20,061 bases of DNA from a virus, in IMG/VR virus record IMGVR_UViG_3300008218_000079, positions 1 through 20,061 of that record; one strand, written 5' to 3'. Each line of letters opens with the position of its first letter. The stretch's first letter is position 1. Shown here piece by piece: positions 6,154-11,883 of this stretch. The notes under the pieces were generated by a model. That model saw nothing but the letters and a program-made list of their open reading frames with translations. It did no database searches and was not told the origin of the DNA. Made by a program: the position numbers and the translations under genes.

Positions 6154-8001
6154 TTATTCCTCCTCTAAGTTATCTGGTTCTGGATTTTCATCCATGTCTC
6201 TTTGATATGCTTCCCATTCTTCATCATGCATTTCATCATCAGGATCTGAAAGTATTTCAAAATCAGCGGACTCTTCACTATTTAATGAATAAAAAGTTGA
6301 TTCTACATGATCTTGTTCACGATCACCTTGTGGTTGATTAGCGTTAGGATTAGGGGATATAGTTGGAATCATACCCATTCTATTTTGAAGTGTTTTAATC
6401 ATAGATTTATCATTATTTTCTTTAACAACATCTTTTTTGTCTTTATTATTATATACTGCCTCTTCAAGACTGAATATTAAATCTTCTAGTGCACGCCCTG
6501 ACCATAAATCTTTACTTGTTTTGTGTAAATATGATAGTTCGTCTGCAAAAATCTTATCAGGATACAATATAGATTCTAATTTTATTATTTGCTTTATTTG
6601 CTTTGTTCTATCCCATGTAGATTCAGCTTTAATAATTGAATGTAAATTATCAACAGATTCATTAGAATATGCTTCATGAACAAGTTCTAATGGAGCAAAT
6701 AGTATAACAGATAACTCAACCATCAATTGTTCTTGTTGATAAGTATAATCAGGATTACCATGTATACTGTAAGTTATACAATTATCTCTCAATTGACACT
6801 CAACAGAATTACAATAATCAATACGAAATTGTATATCATTCATACGAAGAAGCTTAACAAGTTCATCTTCACTACGTTTGGCTGATTCTGCATACTCAAC
6901 AATAGATAAAGAATTATTACAAGTATGTGAATTTCGAATATGTCCCATAATACCATCTAATTCCTTATTATCTTTTAACCATTTAGGCCATCCATGAAAC
7001 CATCGACTAAAAGGATTTAATGGATGAGTACGAGTAACTATAAAATTAGACAACCATTCTTTTAATTTAGTATTTAATTCATTTAAATTAAAATTTATAC
7101 ATTTTAAAGCAATATCACTTCCCATATCTCCTACACATACATTGCGCCACCCTTGATTTGCAGTTTCCGAACAATATGCTGGATAATAAAAATTATTAAG
7201 ATCAATTCTATCATTAAGCCTCGCAAATCGACTTCCTATAAAAGGATGATGTATTCCTACACCATTATTATACAAAGCTTTCATTATAAAGGCTCTTCCT
7301 TCACCAGTAAAATAAGATGGCAAAGTTTCAATGTCAAATAACATATTCTTTTTTGATGACAATACATTTAATGCTTTAACTAAATCCATTTGGATATTTA
7401 ATGTTATTCTTCCTGTAGGAACTTCTCCTAAATATCTTTTAGTTGAAGACCACATATGAACATCTATATTGTTATATTCAATTATAAATCTTATTCTATA
7501 ACCTTTATGTGCAATATTGTTATCTTCATCTACTTGTTCTAATATATCATAACTAATTTGAACATCATCATTAATAGATTCATAAGTTTCTTGTATTTGC
7601 TCTTTCATTAATGTAAAAATATCAAAAACTGTATCAGTATTATCTTGCCATATAGAACCTGCAGCTCTTAAACCTTGTAAAGATCCTTCTAATTCTATTA
7701 CCTTAGATTCCAAATCTCTTTTCCAATAACGATTATTTTCTTTGATTCTTCTAAACAAATGACGCATACCAGAATTACTCATATTAAATCCATTATAATG
7801 ATGTATTCTCTCTTTTATTTGATCATAAATACCAGGAGACCATCTAAATGTTTTAGTCACTCCTAGACTTAAATTATGATTACCATTAATATTATTTAAT
7901 TGTGATAATATAGTAGCTTGTGGACCCATAATAACATTTTCTGCTATTGTTTTTAATTTTCTATTTGTTAACCCATCAAGAGTTAATACATTTACAGACA
8001 T
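6154..8001 (-). CDS. Large protein with E2-like (UBC-fold) conjugating domain
   Basis: This 615 aa protein is the probable E2 of the cassette. Residues about 165-335 follow the UBC order: strands (YRIRFIIEYNNIDVHMW, then GRITLNIQM), an HHPFIG segment at 251-256 in place of HPN, then RNVCVGDMG with candidate catalytic C289, then a helix (LNTKLKEWLSNFI) and THPLNPFSRW. That cysteine-GD pattern with a trailing helix and proline/aromatic motif is seen in divergent prokaryotic E2s. The histidine-to-cysteine distance (about 37 residues) is longer than in classical E2s because of an insertion. The N-terminal 160 residues are helical, residues 397-408 hold three cysteines, and the last 70 are acidic and disordered. 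The start has AGGAGG just upstream. E2 assignment rests on motif order and neighbours. Confidence 0.65.
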   Translation of the reverse strand: MSVNVLTLDGLTNRKLKTIAENVIMGPQATILSQLNNINGNHNLSLGVTKTFRWSPGIYDQIKERIHHYNGFNMSNSGMRHLFRRIKENNRYWKRDLESKVIELEGSLQGLRAAGSIWQDNTDTVFDIFTLMKEQIQETYESINDDVQISYDILEQVDEDNNIAHKGYRIRFIIEYNNIDVHMWSSTKRYLGEVPTGRITLNIQMDLVKALNVLSSKKNMLFDIETLPSYFTGEGRAFIMKALYNNGVGIHHPFIGSRFARLNDRIDLNNFYYPAYCSETANQGWRNVCVGDMGSDIALKCINFNLNELNTKLKEWLSNFIVTRTHPLNPFSRWFHGWPKWLKDNKELDGIMGHIRNSHTCNNSLSIVEYAESAKRSEDELVKLLRMNDIQFRIDYCNSVECQLRDNCITYSIHGNPDYTYQQEQLMVELSVILFAPLELVHEAYSNESVDNLHSIIKAESTWDRTKQIKQIIKLESILYPDKIFADELSYLHKTSKDLWSGRALEDLIFSLEEAVYNNKDKKDVVKENNDKSMIKTLQNRMGMIPTISPNPNANQPQGDREQDHVESTFYSLNSEESADFEILSDPDDEMHDEEWEAYQRDMDENPEPDNLEEE

Positions 8002-8024
8002 ATAGTCCTCCTTTCTTTAAATTT

Positions 8025-8076
8025 ATAGAGAGCCTCACATAACACCAATTGCTGGCTACAGTTATTGGCTCTCTAT
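8025..8076 (-). ncRNA. Intergenic stem-loop between Ubl and E2 genes
   Basis: ATAGAGAGCC at 8025-8034 pairs perfectly with GGCTCTCTAT at 8067-8076. Inside, ATAAC pairs with GTTAT and a small CCA/TGG tip can form, so the element is a nested hairpin about 52 bases long. It sits between the Ubl stop and the E2 ribosome binding site and has no T-tract. It may set different expression levels for modifier and enzyme by protecting or cutting the mRNA. Confidence 0.5.
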
Positions 8077-8095
8077 GTCTCTCCTCGATACCAAA

Positions 8096-8347
8096 CTATT
8101 TGATTGTTATAAGCAAATCAACACTACCGCCAGTTTTATTACTACGAACAGCAGCTACAGCCATTGCTGGATCAGTTGCTTCTAATTCAAAGGTATCAGG
8201 TTGGTTAACAGTATCAACAGATATAGTTACATCAGCTCCAAGACCTTTTTCTTCTCTATATTCACCAACTGTTGATGCATGAGTTCTTGTCTCTTCAAAT
8301 GATGAGCCATTAAACTCTCTAATTGTTATTGCTTCGTCTCTAGGCAT
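8096..8347 (-). CDS. Ubiquitin-like (beta-grasp) modifier protein
   Basis: This 83 aa protein starts MPRDEAITIREFNG after an AAAGGGG ribosome binding site. Its pattern fits a ThiS/MoaD/Ubl beta-grasp: strand (AITIREFNG), strand (SFEETRTHA), helix beginning STVGEYREE, strand (DVTISVD), then TFELEATDPAMAVAAVRSNKTGG, which lines up with the loop, last strand and Gly-Gly end of MoaD-like proteins. The Gly-Gly is at 73-74 and is followed by nine residues (SVDLLITIK). That tail would have to be cut before E1 could adenylate the glycine, a job suited to the JAB protease two genes downstream. The call rests on this fit and on E2, JAB and E1 being its neighbours. The alternative is that the tail is a final beta strand and the protein is not processed. 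Confidence 0.65.
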   Translation of the reverse strand: MPRDEAITIREFNGSSFEETRTHASTVGEYREEKGLGADVTISVDTVNQPDTFELEATDPAMAVAAVRSNKTGGSVDLLITIK

Positions 8348-8371
8348 ATCATACCCCTTTCTTTATTGTTA

Positions 8372-8539
8372 TTATTTACTACTATCTCCGTATTTTTTAA
8401 TATACTTTAATTCTTTTGATGAAAATTTGGCTCCCCACTTTAATGCTAACTTAGCTAAATCTTTTACAGATGGTTGATCATCTGGAACATAAAATGGATC
8501 ATCATATTTATCATATGTTTCCTCTTCTTCTTTACACAT
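8372..8539 (-). CDS. Small hypothetical protein, 55 aa
   Basis: A 55-codon frame starts MCKEEEETYDKYDD and ends GDSSK-stop. GAAAGGAAA lies at correct distance before the ATG, and codon use matches its neighbours. The N-terminus is acidic and the second half is a basic helix (KDLAKLALKWGAKFSSKELKYIKKYG). It ends 24 bases before the Ubl start, inside the same transcript. No family is recognised. Because it lies directly upstream of the Ubl it could be a substrate, adaptor or regulator of the conjugation system, but nothing in the sequence proves this. Confidence 0.6.
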   Translation of the reverse strand: MCKEEEETYDKYDDPFYVPDDQPSVKDLAKLALKWGAKFSSKELKYIKKYGDSSK

Positions 8540-8564
8540 ATTTGTTTCCTTTCATTTTAAGGGA

Positions 8565-8641
8565 TCAGAAACTACACTTCGGGATCTCACCGAACACCAC
8601 TACACCACCACTCGTGTCATAGCACGCACCCTCGTTTCTGA
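8565..8641 (-). ncRNA. Intergenic three-way-junction RNA element
   Basis: TCAGAAAC at 8565-8572 pairs with GTTTCTGA at 8634-8641. Two perfect internal hairpins branch from it: TTCGG (8578-8582) with CCGAA (8590-8594), and CGTG (8613-8616) with CACG (8623-8626). The element is visibly richer in G and C than the flanking genes. It separates the 114 aa and 55 aa genes and is the clearest branched example of the intergenic class. Confidence 0.55.
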
Positions 8642-8653
8642 CTGTTTTATTCC

Positions 8654-8998
8654 CTATGTTGTAGTTATATTGTTATTAGTGTGAAATTTATCCCAATGCT
8701 TCTTTGCAATCTTATTTAATTTACGAATTTGTTTAACTGAATAACCTAAATTATATCTCTTAACCAATTCATTTACTCTTACCTGCATATTATTAATGCT
8801 TTGAATAGTAATAACTGTGTCATTTATAGTTAATTTACCTAAATTCTTCTTAGATGTCTTAATCCAATGTAAATAAGATAATATTATTGATTTAGGTGTT
8901 CCTGTAAATACTGCAGCTCCCTCATCTAGATCAACTTTAGTATAATATCCTAATCTAGGATCATATACTGTATCAGGTTTTGCTTTTTTATTTGCCAT
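8654..8998 (-). CDS. Hypothetical protein, 114 aa
   Basis: I prefer the ATG giving MANKKAKPDT because GAAAGGAATAGC precedes it; an in-frame ATG 18 bases upstream has no RBS. The protein has a lysine-rich start, a YDPRLGYYTKVDLDEG segment, a beta-rich middle (KLTINDTVITIQSI) and a C-terminal helical region with a helix-turn-helix-like run (VNELVKRYNLGYSVKQIRKLNK). It could bind nucleic acid, but I recognise no family. It is the first gene after the long structured non-coding region and so heads the transcript that continues into the Ubl cassette. Confidence 0.68.
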   Translation of the reverse strand: MANKKAKPDTVYDPRLGYYTKVDLDEGAAVFTGTPKSIILSYLHWIKTSKKNLGKLTINDTVITIQSINNMQVRVNELVKRYNLGYSVKQIRKLNKIAKKHWDKFHTNNNITTT

Positions 8999-9035
8999 GC
9001 TATTCCTTTCTTTCATATTTATTATTTAAAATTGA

Positions 9036-9115
9036 AGAGAGAGAGCGAAAGGATTCTCATTAGGGAAATATGTTCCAAAAACCTAATTAGCATTTGAAGA
9101 TACTACTCTCTCTCT
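9036..9115 (-). ncRNA. Structured RNA element, AG/CT-repeat closing stem
   Basis: A run of five AG at 9036-9045 pairs with five CT at 9106-9115. Inside, TTAGG (9060-9064) pairs with CCTAA (9082-9086) and GGAA (9064-9067) can pair with TTCC (9073-9076), giving a nested hairpin. It lies just upstream of the 114 aa gene. Confidence 0.45.
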
Positions 9116-9123
9116 AAATTAAC

Positions 9124-9249
9124 GGCCTATCAGTACGCTTATATAGAGTTACGCACTTTAACAGCTGACTGGCTTACAAATGTATATACGAAGGAGACTT
9201 TAAAGTTCTCTTCAAATAGATACTGTTCTACACCCTACTGAAATAGGCC
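9124..9249 (-). ncRNA. Structured RNA element, GGCCTAT closing stem
   Basis: GGCCTAT at 9124-9130 pairs with ATAGGCC at 9243-9249, enclosing about 112 bases. The interior includes a hairpin near 9200-9216 (GAGA-CTTTAAAG-TTCTC). It has the 7 bp outer stem length of a tRNA but no T-arm or D-arm pattern, and is too long. Confidence 0.4.
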
Positions 9250-9263
9250 AACAAGACAACATA

Positions 9264-9327
9264 ATCATAGTTGGTACATAGCTTAGTTACTAACACGTAG
9301 TTCTATTGGTACACCATTTGCTATGAT
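9264..9327 (-). ncRNA. Structured RNA element, ATCATAG closing stem
   Basis: ATCATAG at 9264-9270 pairs with CTATGAT at 9321-9327 around 50 bases. A TTAGT-T-ACTAA hairpin and a repeated TTGGTACA word lie inside. It follows the previous element after 14 bases. Confidence 0.4.
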
Positions 9328-9388
9328 CATACAGAGGATAGCTCCAGGCTCAACCCTTATGCACTCTCTTGATGTCTTAATATATCAA

Positions 9389-9459
9389 TTGACAAAGGCC
9401 CGACTACTTATCTAGTATTTCATCGTTTCCATAGCACTTATATTATAGTGGTCTGTCAA
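9389..9459 (-). ncRNA. Structured RNA element, TTGACA closing stem
   Basis: TTGACA at 9389-9394 pairs with TGTCAA at 9454-9459. The 59-base interior contains a CCA-x3-CACT...AGTGG pairing around 9428-9451. The outer stem is only 6 bp, so this is the least certain of the four. Confidence 0.3.
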
Positions 9460-9601
9460 CATTACCACTTACTATTAATGACGAATAAGAGCGCTTTCCA
9501 CACTCATCAGTCCCAACATTGCATAGTTACCTATAAATTGAGCAAGTGATGTTTACACATTTTTCTCAATACAATGTTTAATCTTACCTATTCTACTATA
9601 A

Positions 9602-9611
9602 TTGTGCACAA
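9602..9611. promoter_or_regulatory. 10-base palindrome TTGTGCACAA, operator-like
   Basis: TTGTGCACAA is its own reverse complement. It lies in a non-coding region and overlaps a plus-strand TATAAT (9597-9602). A related half, ATTGTGCACT, occurs in the other long non-coding region near 4201. Either could bind a dimeric repressor. There is no direct evidence for a binding protein. Confidence 0.25.
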
Positions 9612-9682
9612 CAATAGACTCATTAATTTAACTAAATATTAATTGATACAGTCCATACCATATAAATACTGAAACTGTTATC

Positions 9683-9712
9683 ATTATACCATATACTATT
9701 ATATTATACCAA
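9683..9712 (-). promoter_or_regulatory. Tandem extended -10 promoter for the RNA/Ubl transcript
   Basis: On the minus strand TGGTATAAT occurs twice, with TATAAT boxes at 9703-9708 and 9683-9688. The downstream box has TTGGTA 18 bases ahead (9707-9712). Each box has the TGn extension that can replace a -35. Transcription would begin about 9675 and run leftwards through the structured region into the 114 aa gene and the Ubl cassette. Confidence 0.45.
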
Positions 9713-9716
9713 TTTA

Positions 9717-9863
9717 TCATGACTCTTTACCTTCTTTCTTATCCTTCAATTTAGAATGATGATTACAATTTGGTACAAACTTCATTAAAGATTTTATCTT
9801 CTTTTTAACATAACCCTCAAATGTATTATGACACTCATTACACATAAATAATGCTGTTTTCAT
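9717..9863 (-). CDS. Small zinc-ribbon-like protein, 48 aa
   Basis: The start is the ATG preceded by AGGAGG four bases upstream, giving MKTALFMCNECHNTFEG; the longer frame upstream crosses a stem-loop and has no RBS. The 48 aa protein has C8-x2-C11 with H12, then C33 and H35-H36 (NCNHH), a likely zinc-binding pair of knuckles, with a basic middle (KKKIKSLMK) and a lysine-rich end. Small zinc ribbons in phages often bind nucleic acid or host RNA polymerase. The role here is unknown. Promoter-like sequences lie directly after its stop. Confidence 0.65.
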   Translation of the reverse strand: MKTALFMCNECHNTFEGYVKKKIKSLMKFVPNCNHHSKLKDKKEGKES

Positions 9864-9906
9864 GAACCCTCCTGTTTGGTATAAGTTTATACTATATATA
9901 GATACA

Positions 9907-9970
9907 GGCATGTGTGTGTGTGTAATAAGGAGGAGACAGTTCTCTACACTAATAGTTATCAACACATGCC
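9907..9970 (-). ncRNA. Nested stem-loop upstream of the 48 aa gene
   Basis: GGCATGTG at 9907-9914 pairs with CACATGCC at 9963-9970. Inside, GTGTA (9920-9924) pairs with TACAC (9945-9949) and GAGA pairs with TCTC around a small loop, giving three stacked helices. It precedes the 48 aa gene by about 44 bases and is the upstream-most branched element of the minus operon. Confidence 0.5.
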
Positions 9971-10048
9971 AATATCTTTAAATACTTACGGTTCTCTACA
10001 TATCTGTCTCTATATTAATGAACAATAATACTATTACATTATAAATTA

Positions 10049-10078
10049 GGGAGAATCAGTGTATTAATTAATTCTCCC
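10049..10078 (-). terminator. Hairpin after the 118 aa gene
   Basis: GGGAGAAT at 10049-10056 pairs perfectly with ATTCTCCC at 10071-10078 around a 14-base loop, starting 11 bases past the stop of the 118 aa gene. On the minus strand it is followed by an A/T-rich sequence (TAATTTAT) but not a clean T-run, so termination is probably partial. Confidence 0.4.
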
Positions 10079-10088
10079 AAGTTTATTT

Positions 10089-10445
10089 CTAATAATTACT
10101 ATTACCTGATAAGTAACACAACCTTGTAAGTTGTCTAGCTTCTCTCATAGGAAATGCTCTACCTAACTCACGTGTTACATCCCATATCATATTACGAAGA
10201 TCATCAAGTCCTTTCTTCTTCATTGACTTCTTCATTGTAGGATGTAGTTTAATGTATTGTCTCTGAGTAGTAAATACTTCCATCAACGTATCTATATCTT
10301 CATCAGCTACTAACTCTTGCACATCATCTATAGTATAGACTCTGTCATCTTTAGTAATCTTAGGATCTACTCCTTGAGTTCTTACAGGCTTACTCTCATG
10401 TATGATACCTTTACCATCATGAGTACTATTGTCTTCTAGTTCCAT
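10089..10445 (-). CDS. Hypothetical protein, 118 aa, first gene of the minus arm
   Basis: The 118 aa frame starts MELEDNSTHDGKG after a perfect AAGGAGGT ribosome binding site. The first 40 residues look disordered; a short motif DDRVYTIDDVQELVADEDID follows, and the rest is helical and basic (KKSMKKKGLDDLRNMIWDV, REARQLTRL). Being the first gene of its arm next to the divergent control region, it may be expressed early. There is no recognisable domain. A regulatory role is a guess from position only. Confidence 0.72.
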   Translation of the reverse strand: MELEDNSTHDGKGIIHESKPVRTQGVDPKITKDDRVYTIDDVQELVADEDIDTLMEVFTTQRQYIKLHPTMKKSMKKKGLDDLRNMIWDVTRELGRAFPMREARQLTRLCYLSGNSNY

Positions 10446-10650
10446 TGGAACCTCCTTAAAAGTGAATAAATATAATCACAAATACAAATTAATCAAAATC
10501 AAAAATAACTAAATCACGATAGTGAAAAACCCCTGATAAGGGGCGGGGTCATATAATAACCCCAAGCACTAAAATGCTACAATTTTTAAAAGTTGCTTTG
10601 CAAAGTAACCTTTTTGTATATTAAGGTACCTAAAAAAGGGGGGATTAGAT
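10446..10650. promoter_or_regulatory. Divergent control region between the two arms
   Basis: Both arms start from this 205-base gap. On the minus strand TTGATT and TATATT 16 bases apart lie about 50 bases before the 118 aa gene. On the plus strand TTGCTT and TATATT 18 bases apart (10594-10623) precede the 76 aa gene. Four C4/G4 blocks at 10530-10563 can form alternative hairpins, AGCA/TGCT pairs at 10565-10578, and a terminator-like hairpin is listed separately. No protein-coding frame is credible here. Confidence 0.45.
10592..10614 (+). terminator. Intrinsic-terminator-like hairpin, possibly bidirectional
   Basis: GTTGCTT pairs with AAGTAAC (one G-U) around TGCA at 10592-10609, followed on the plus strand by CTTTTT. 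On the minus strand the stem is followed by TTTT. Lying between divergent genes, it may insulate the arms or act as an attenuator. It overlaps the candidate plus-strand -35 sequence. Confidence 0.45.
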
Positions 10651-10881
10651 ATGAGTCAAGGTAATAAGCCTAAACTTACGAATAAACAAGTAGAGTATCA
10701 TTTAAACAATTTATATGGTGCTGTTAAGACTGAAAGTGATACATTAACTACTATAATGAAAGTACTTACTGATTATATCTCTTTTTCAAATGATACGGTA
10801 GGATTTCAAACATTTTTAAAAGAAAAATATAAAAAAGTGGAAGAGAAAAAGACTGATGAAATAAAAAAAGATAATAAATAG
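10651..10881 (+). CDS. Small hypothetical protein, 76 aa, first gene of the plus arm
   Basis: This 76 aa protein starts MSQGNKPKLTNKQVEYHLNN behind an AAGGGGGG ribosome binding site. It is helical throughout, with heptad-like spacing in VEYHLNNLYGAVKTESDTLTTIMKVL and a highly charged lysine/glutamate tail from residue 58. A short coiled-coil or virion-associated accessory is possible, since similar small helical proteins often open phage packaging operons. No family is recognised and there is no membrane segment, so it is not an obvious holin. Confidence 0.7.
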   Translation: MSQGNKPKLTNKQVEYHLNNLYGAVKTESDTLTTIMKVLTDYISFSNDTVGFQTFLKEKYKKVEEKKTDEIKKDNK

Positions 10882-10937
10882 TTGCTTTTTAATGATAATA
10901 AGTACTAAACTATAGCAAACTATTTGGAAGGGTTAGA

Positions 10938-11138
10938 ATGGAAGATGATAAAGATATAGTAAAATATATACTAACTATTGAGTTTGACCCTGATACTGAT
11001 AAGGTAGAGAGCATGAAGGAAGAAATTGTTGAGGTTCCTTCTAAATGTCTCATTTTTAAAGGTAATACCGCTGTGTTAGATTCTATGGATGATGAATCAA
11101 TATCTAGAATTACTACGTTTGAGATTGCTGAAACATAA
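10938..11138 (+). CDS. Small acidic hypothetical protein, 66 aa
   Basis: The 66 aa frame starts MEDDKDIVKYILTIEFDPDT after a GGAAGGG ribosome binding site. It is acidic and shows alternating hydrophobic residues typical of a small beta-rich fold (YILTIEFD, EEIVEVPSKCLIFKG, ITTFEIAE). It sits between two other small genes ahead of the lysozyme. No function can be assigned. Confidence 0.65.
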   Translation: MEDDKDIVKYILTIEFDPDTDKVESMKEEIVEVPSKCLIFKGNTAVLDSMDDESISRITTFEIAET

Positions 11139-11145
11139 AATTAAT

Positions 11146-11162
11146 TTGACCCTTCGGGCCAA
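11146..11162 (+). other. UUCG-tetraloop hairpin after the 66 aa gene
   Basis: The sequence TTGACCC-TTC-GGGCCAA forms a short stem that can adopt the very stable C(UUCG)G loop. It follows the stop by seven bases and has no T-run, so an mRNA 3'-protecting hairpin is more likely than a terminator. Confidence 0.4.
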
Positions 11163-11188
11163 GTAACCAGCATAACATAAAGGATATT

Positions 11189-11371
11189 ATGGCTAATAAA
11201 CTAACTAAAGCAGAAGAAAAAACTGCTGCAAGAACGTATATTGCTACTCAGCTTGAAAGAAATAGATTCGCAAGCTCTATATTAAAACAGAATGAAAGAT
11301 TAAAAGAGCAGAATCAACAGCTTATGGAGACTATGATTACAATACATAATGCCAGACAAAAGGGTTCCTAA
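11189..11371 (+). CDS. Small coiled-coil protein, 60 aa
   Basis: This 60 aa protein starts MANKLTKAEEKTAARTYIAT with AAAGGA at suitable spacing. It is almost entirely one amphipathic helix with a heptad pattern (QLERNRFASSILKQNERLKEQ). Its stop overlaps the lysozyme start (TAATG), so translation is coupled. It has no membrane segment and is therefore not a holin. An accessory of lysis or of head assembly is possible, but neither is shown. Confidence 0.68.
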   Translation: MANKLTKAEEKTAARTYIATQLERNRFASSILKQNERLKEQNQQLMETMITIHNARQKGS

Positions 11372-11883
11372 TGTCTGCATTATCGGGGATAGATCCTGCT
11401 GAGTTAGGTAGTTATATTACATGGTTAAAACAAAATGAGAGTTTTGAACCATTTGCTTATACTGATGCAGCAGGGGTAGAGACAATAGGTTATGGTACTA
11501 CCAATGATGTGTTTATTAATAATTTATCTGCAAAAGAAGCGTTGTCTGGTATATCTGAATCTACAGCAGATTCTTTATTAAGAGAAGATCTTGATGCAAT
11601 GTATAGTACGCTTAGTAATAGAATGGTTAATTTGGGGAAAGATTCTTTATTTGCAACTATTCCAGATAGAGATAAATTGATGATGTTGGATTATGAGTAT
11701 AATGTAGGAAGTATAAATAAATACCCTAAGATGAGAGATGCTATACTTACTGGAAATTGGGGGGTTGTAGATAATGAATATGAAAGAAGTTATTTAAATG
11801 CTACTACAGGTAATTGGATGCCTTTAGCTAAACGAAATACAATGACATTTGATTATTTTATACAAGATAGACTTACTCCATGA
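11371..11883 (+). CDS. GH24 (T4-type) lysozyme / endolysin
   Basis: This 170 aa protein is a phage lysozyme that cleaves the glycan backbone of peptidoglycan. The catalytic triad has exactly the T4 lysozyme spacing: E23, D32 and T38 (NESFEPFAYTDAAGVETIGYG), matching E11-D20-T26. The length is close to T4 lysozyme (164 aa). It has no signal peptide or membrane anchor, so release would need a holin not seen in this window, or the enzyme could be packed into the virion. Its first codon overlaps the coiled-coil gene stop, and its stop overlaps the TerS start (ATGA). Placement directly ahead of the terminase genes means it is co-transcribed with packaging functions. Confidence 0.9.
   Translation: MSALSGIDPAELGSYITWLKQNESFEPFAYTDAAGVETIGYGTTNDVFINNLSAKEALSGISESTADSLLREDLDAMYSTLSNRMVNLGKDSLFATIPDRDKLMMLDYEYNVGSINKYPKMRDAILTGNWGVVDNEYERSYLNATTGNWMPLAKRNTMTFDYFIQDRLTP

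Larger units (their letters stand above)
8999..9716. other. Long non-coding region with tandem stem-loops
   Basis: Some 700 bases hold no credible open frame on either strand, in a genome that is otherwise tightly packed. At least four consecutive long-range stems are visible (9036-9115, 9124-9249, 9264-9327, 9389-9459; listed separately). There is also a 10-base palindrome at 9602-9611 and minus-strand promoter-like sequences at 9683-9712. This arrangement suggests a transcribed array of structured RNAs or a long 5' leader for the Ubl operon. Confidence 0.6.

Noticed and set aside
9036-9115. Simple (AG)n/(CT)n microsatellite rather than a structural element
   Set aside because: The two tracts are exactly equal in length, complementary and flank an inner nested hairpin, so a paired element is the better reading, though the low complexity lowers confidence.
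9124-9327. tRNA genes, because of 7 bp outer stems
   Set aside because: No T-arm (GGTTCGA-like), D-arm or anticodon arm with correct spacing on either strand; lengths of 126 and 64 bases do not fit.
9484-9512. Hammerhead ribozyme core: minus strand reads CTGATGA then GAAA nearby
   Set aside because: Only five bases separate CTGATGA from GAAA, leaving no stem II, and no matching stem I or III partners were found on either side.
9864-9965. Longer N-terminus of the 48 aa zinc-ribbon protein
   Set aside because: The extra 34 codons cross the 9907-9970 stem-loop and lack an RBS, whereas the internal ATG has AGGAGG at ideal spacing.
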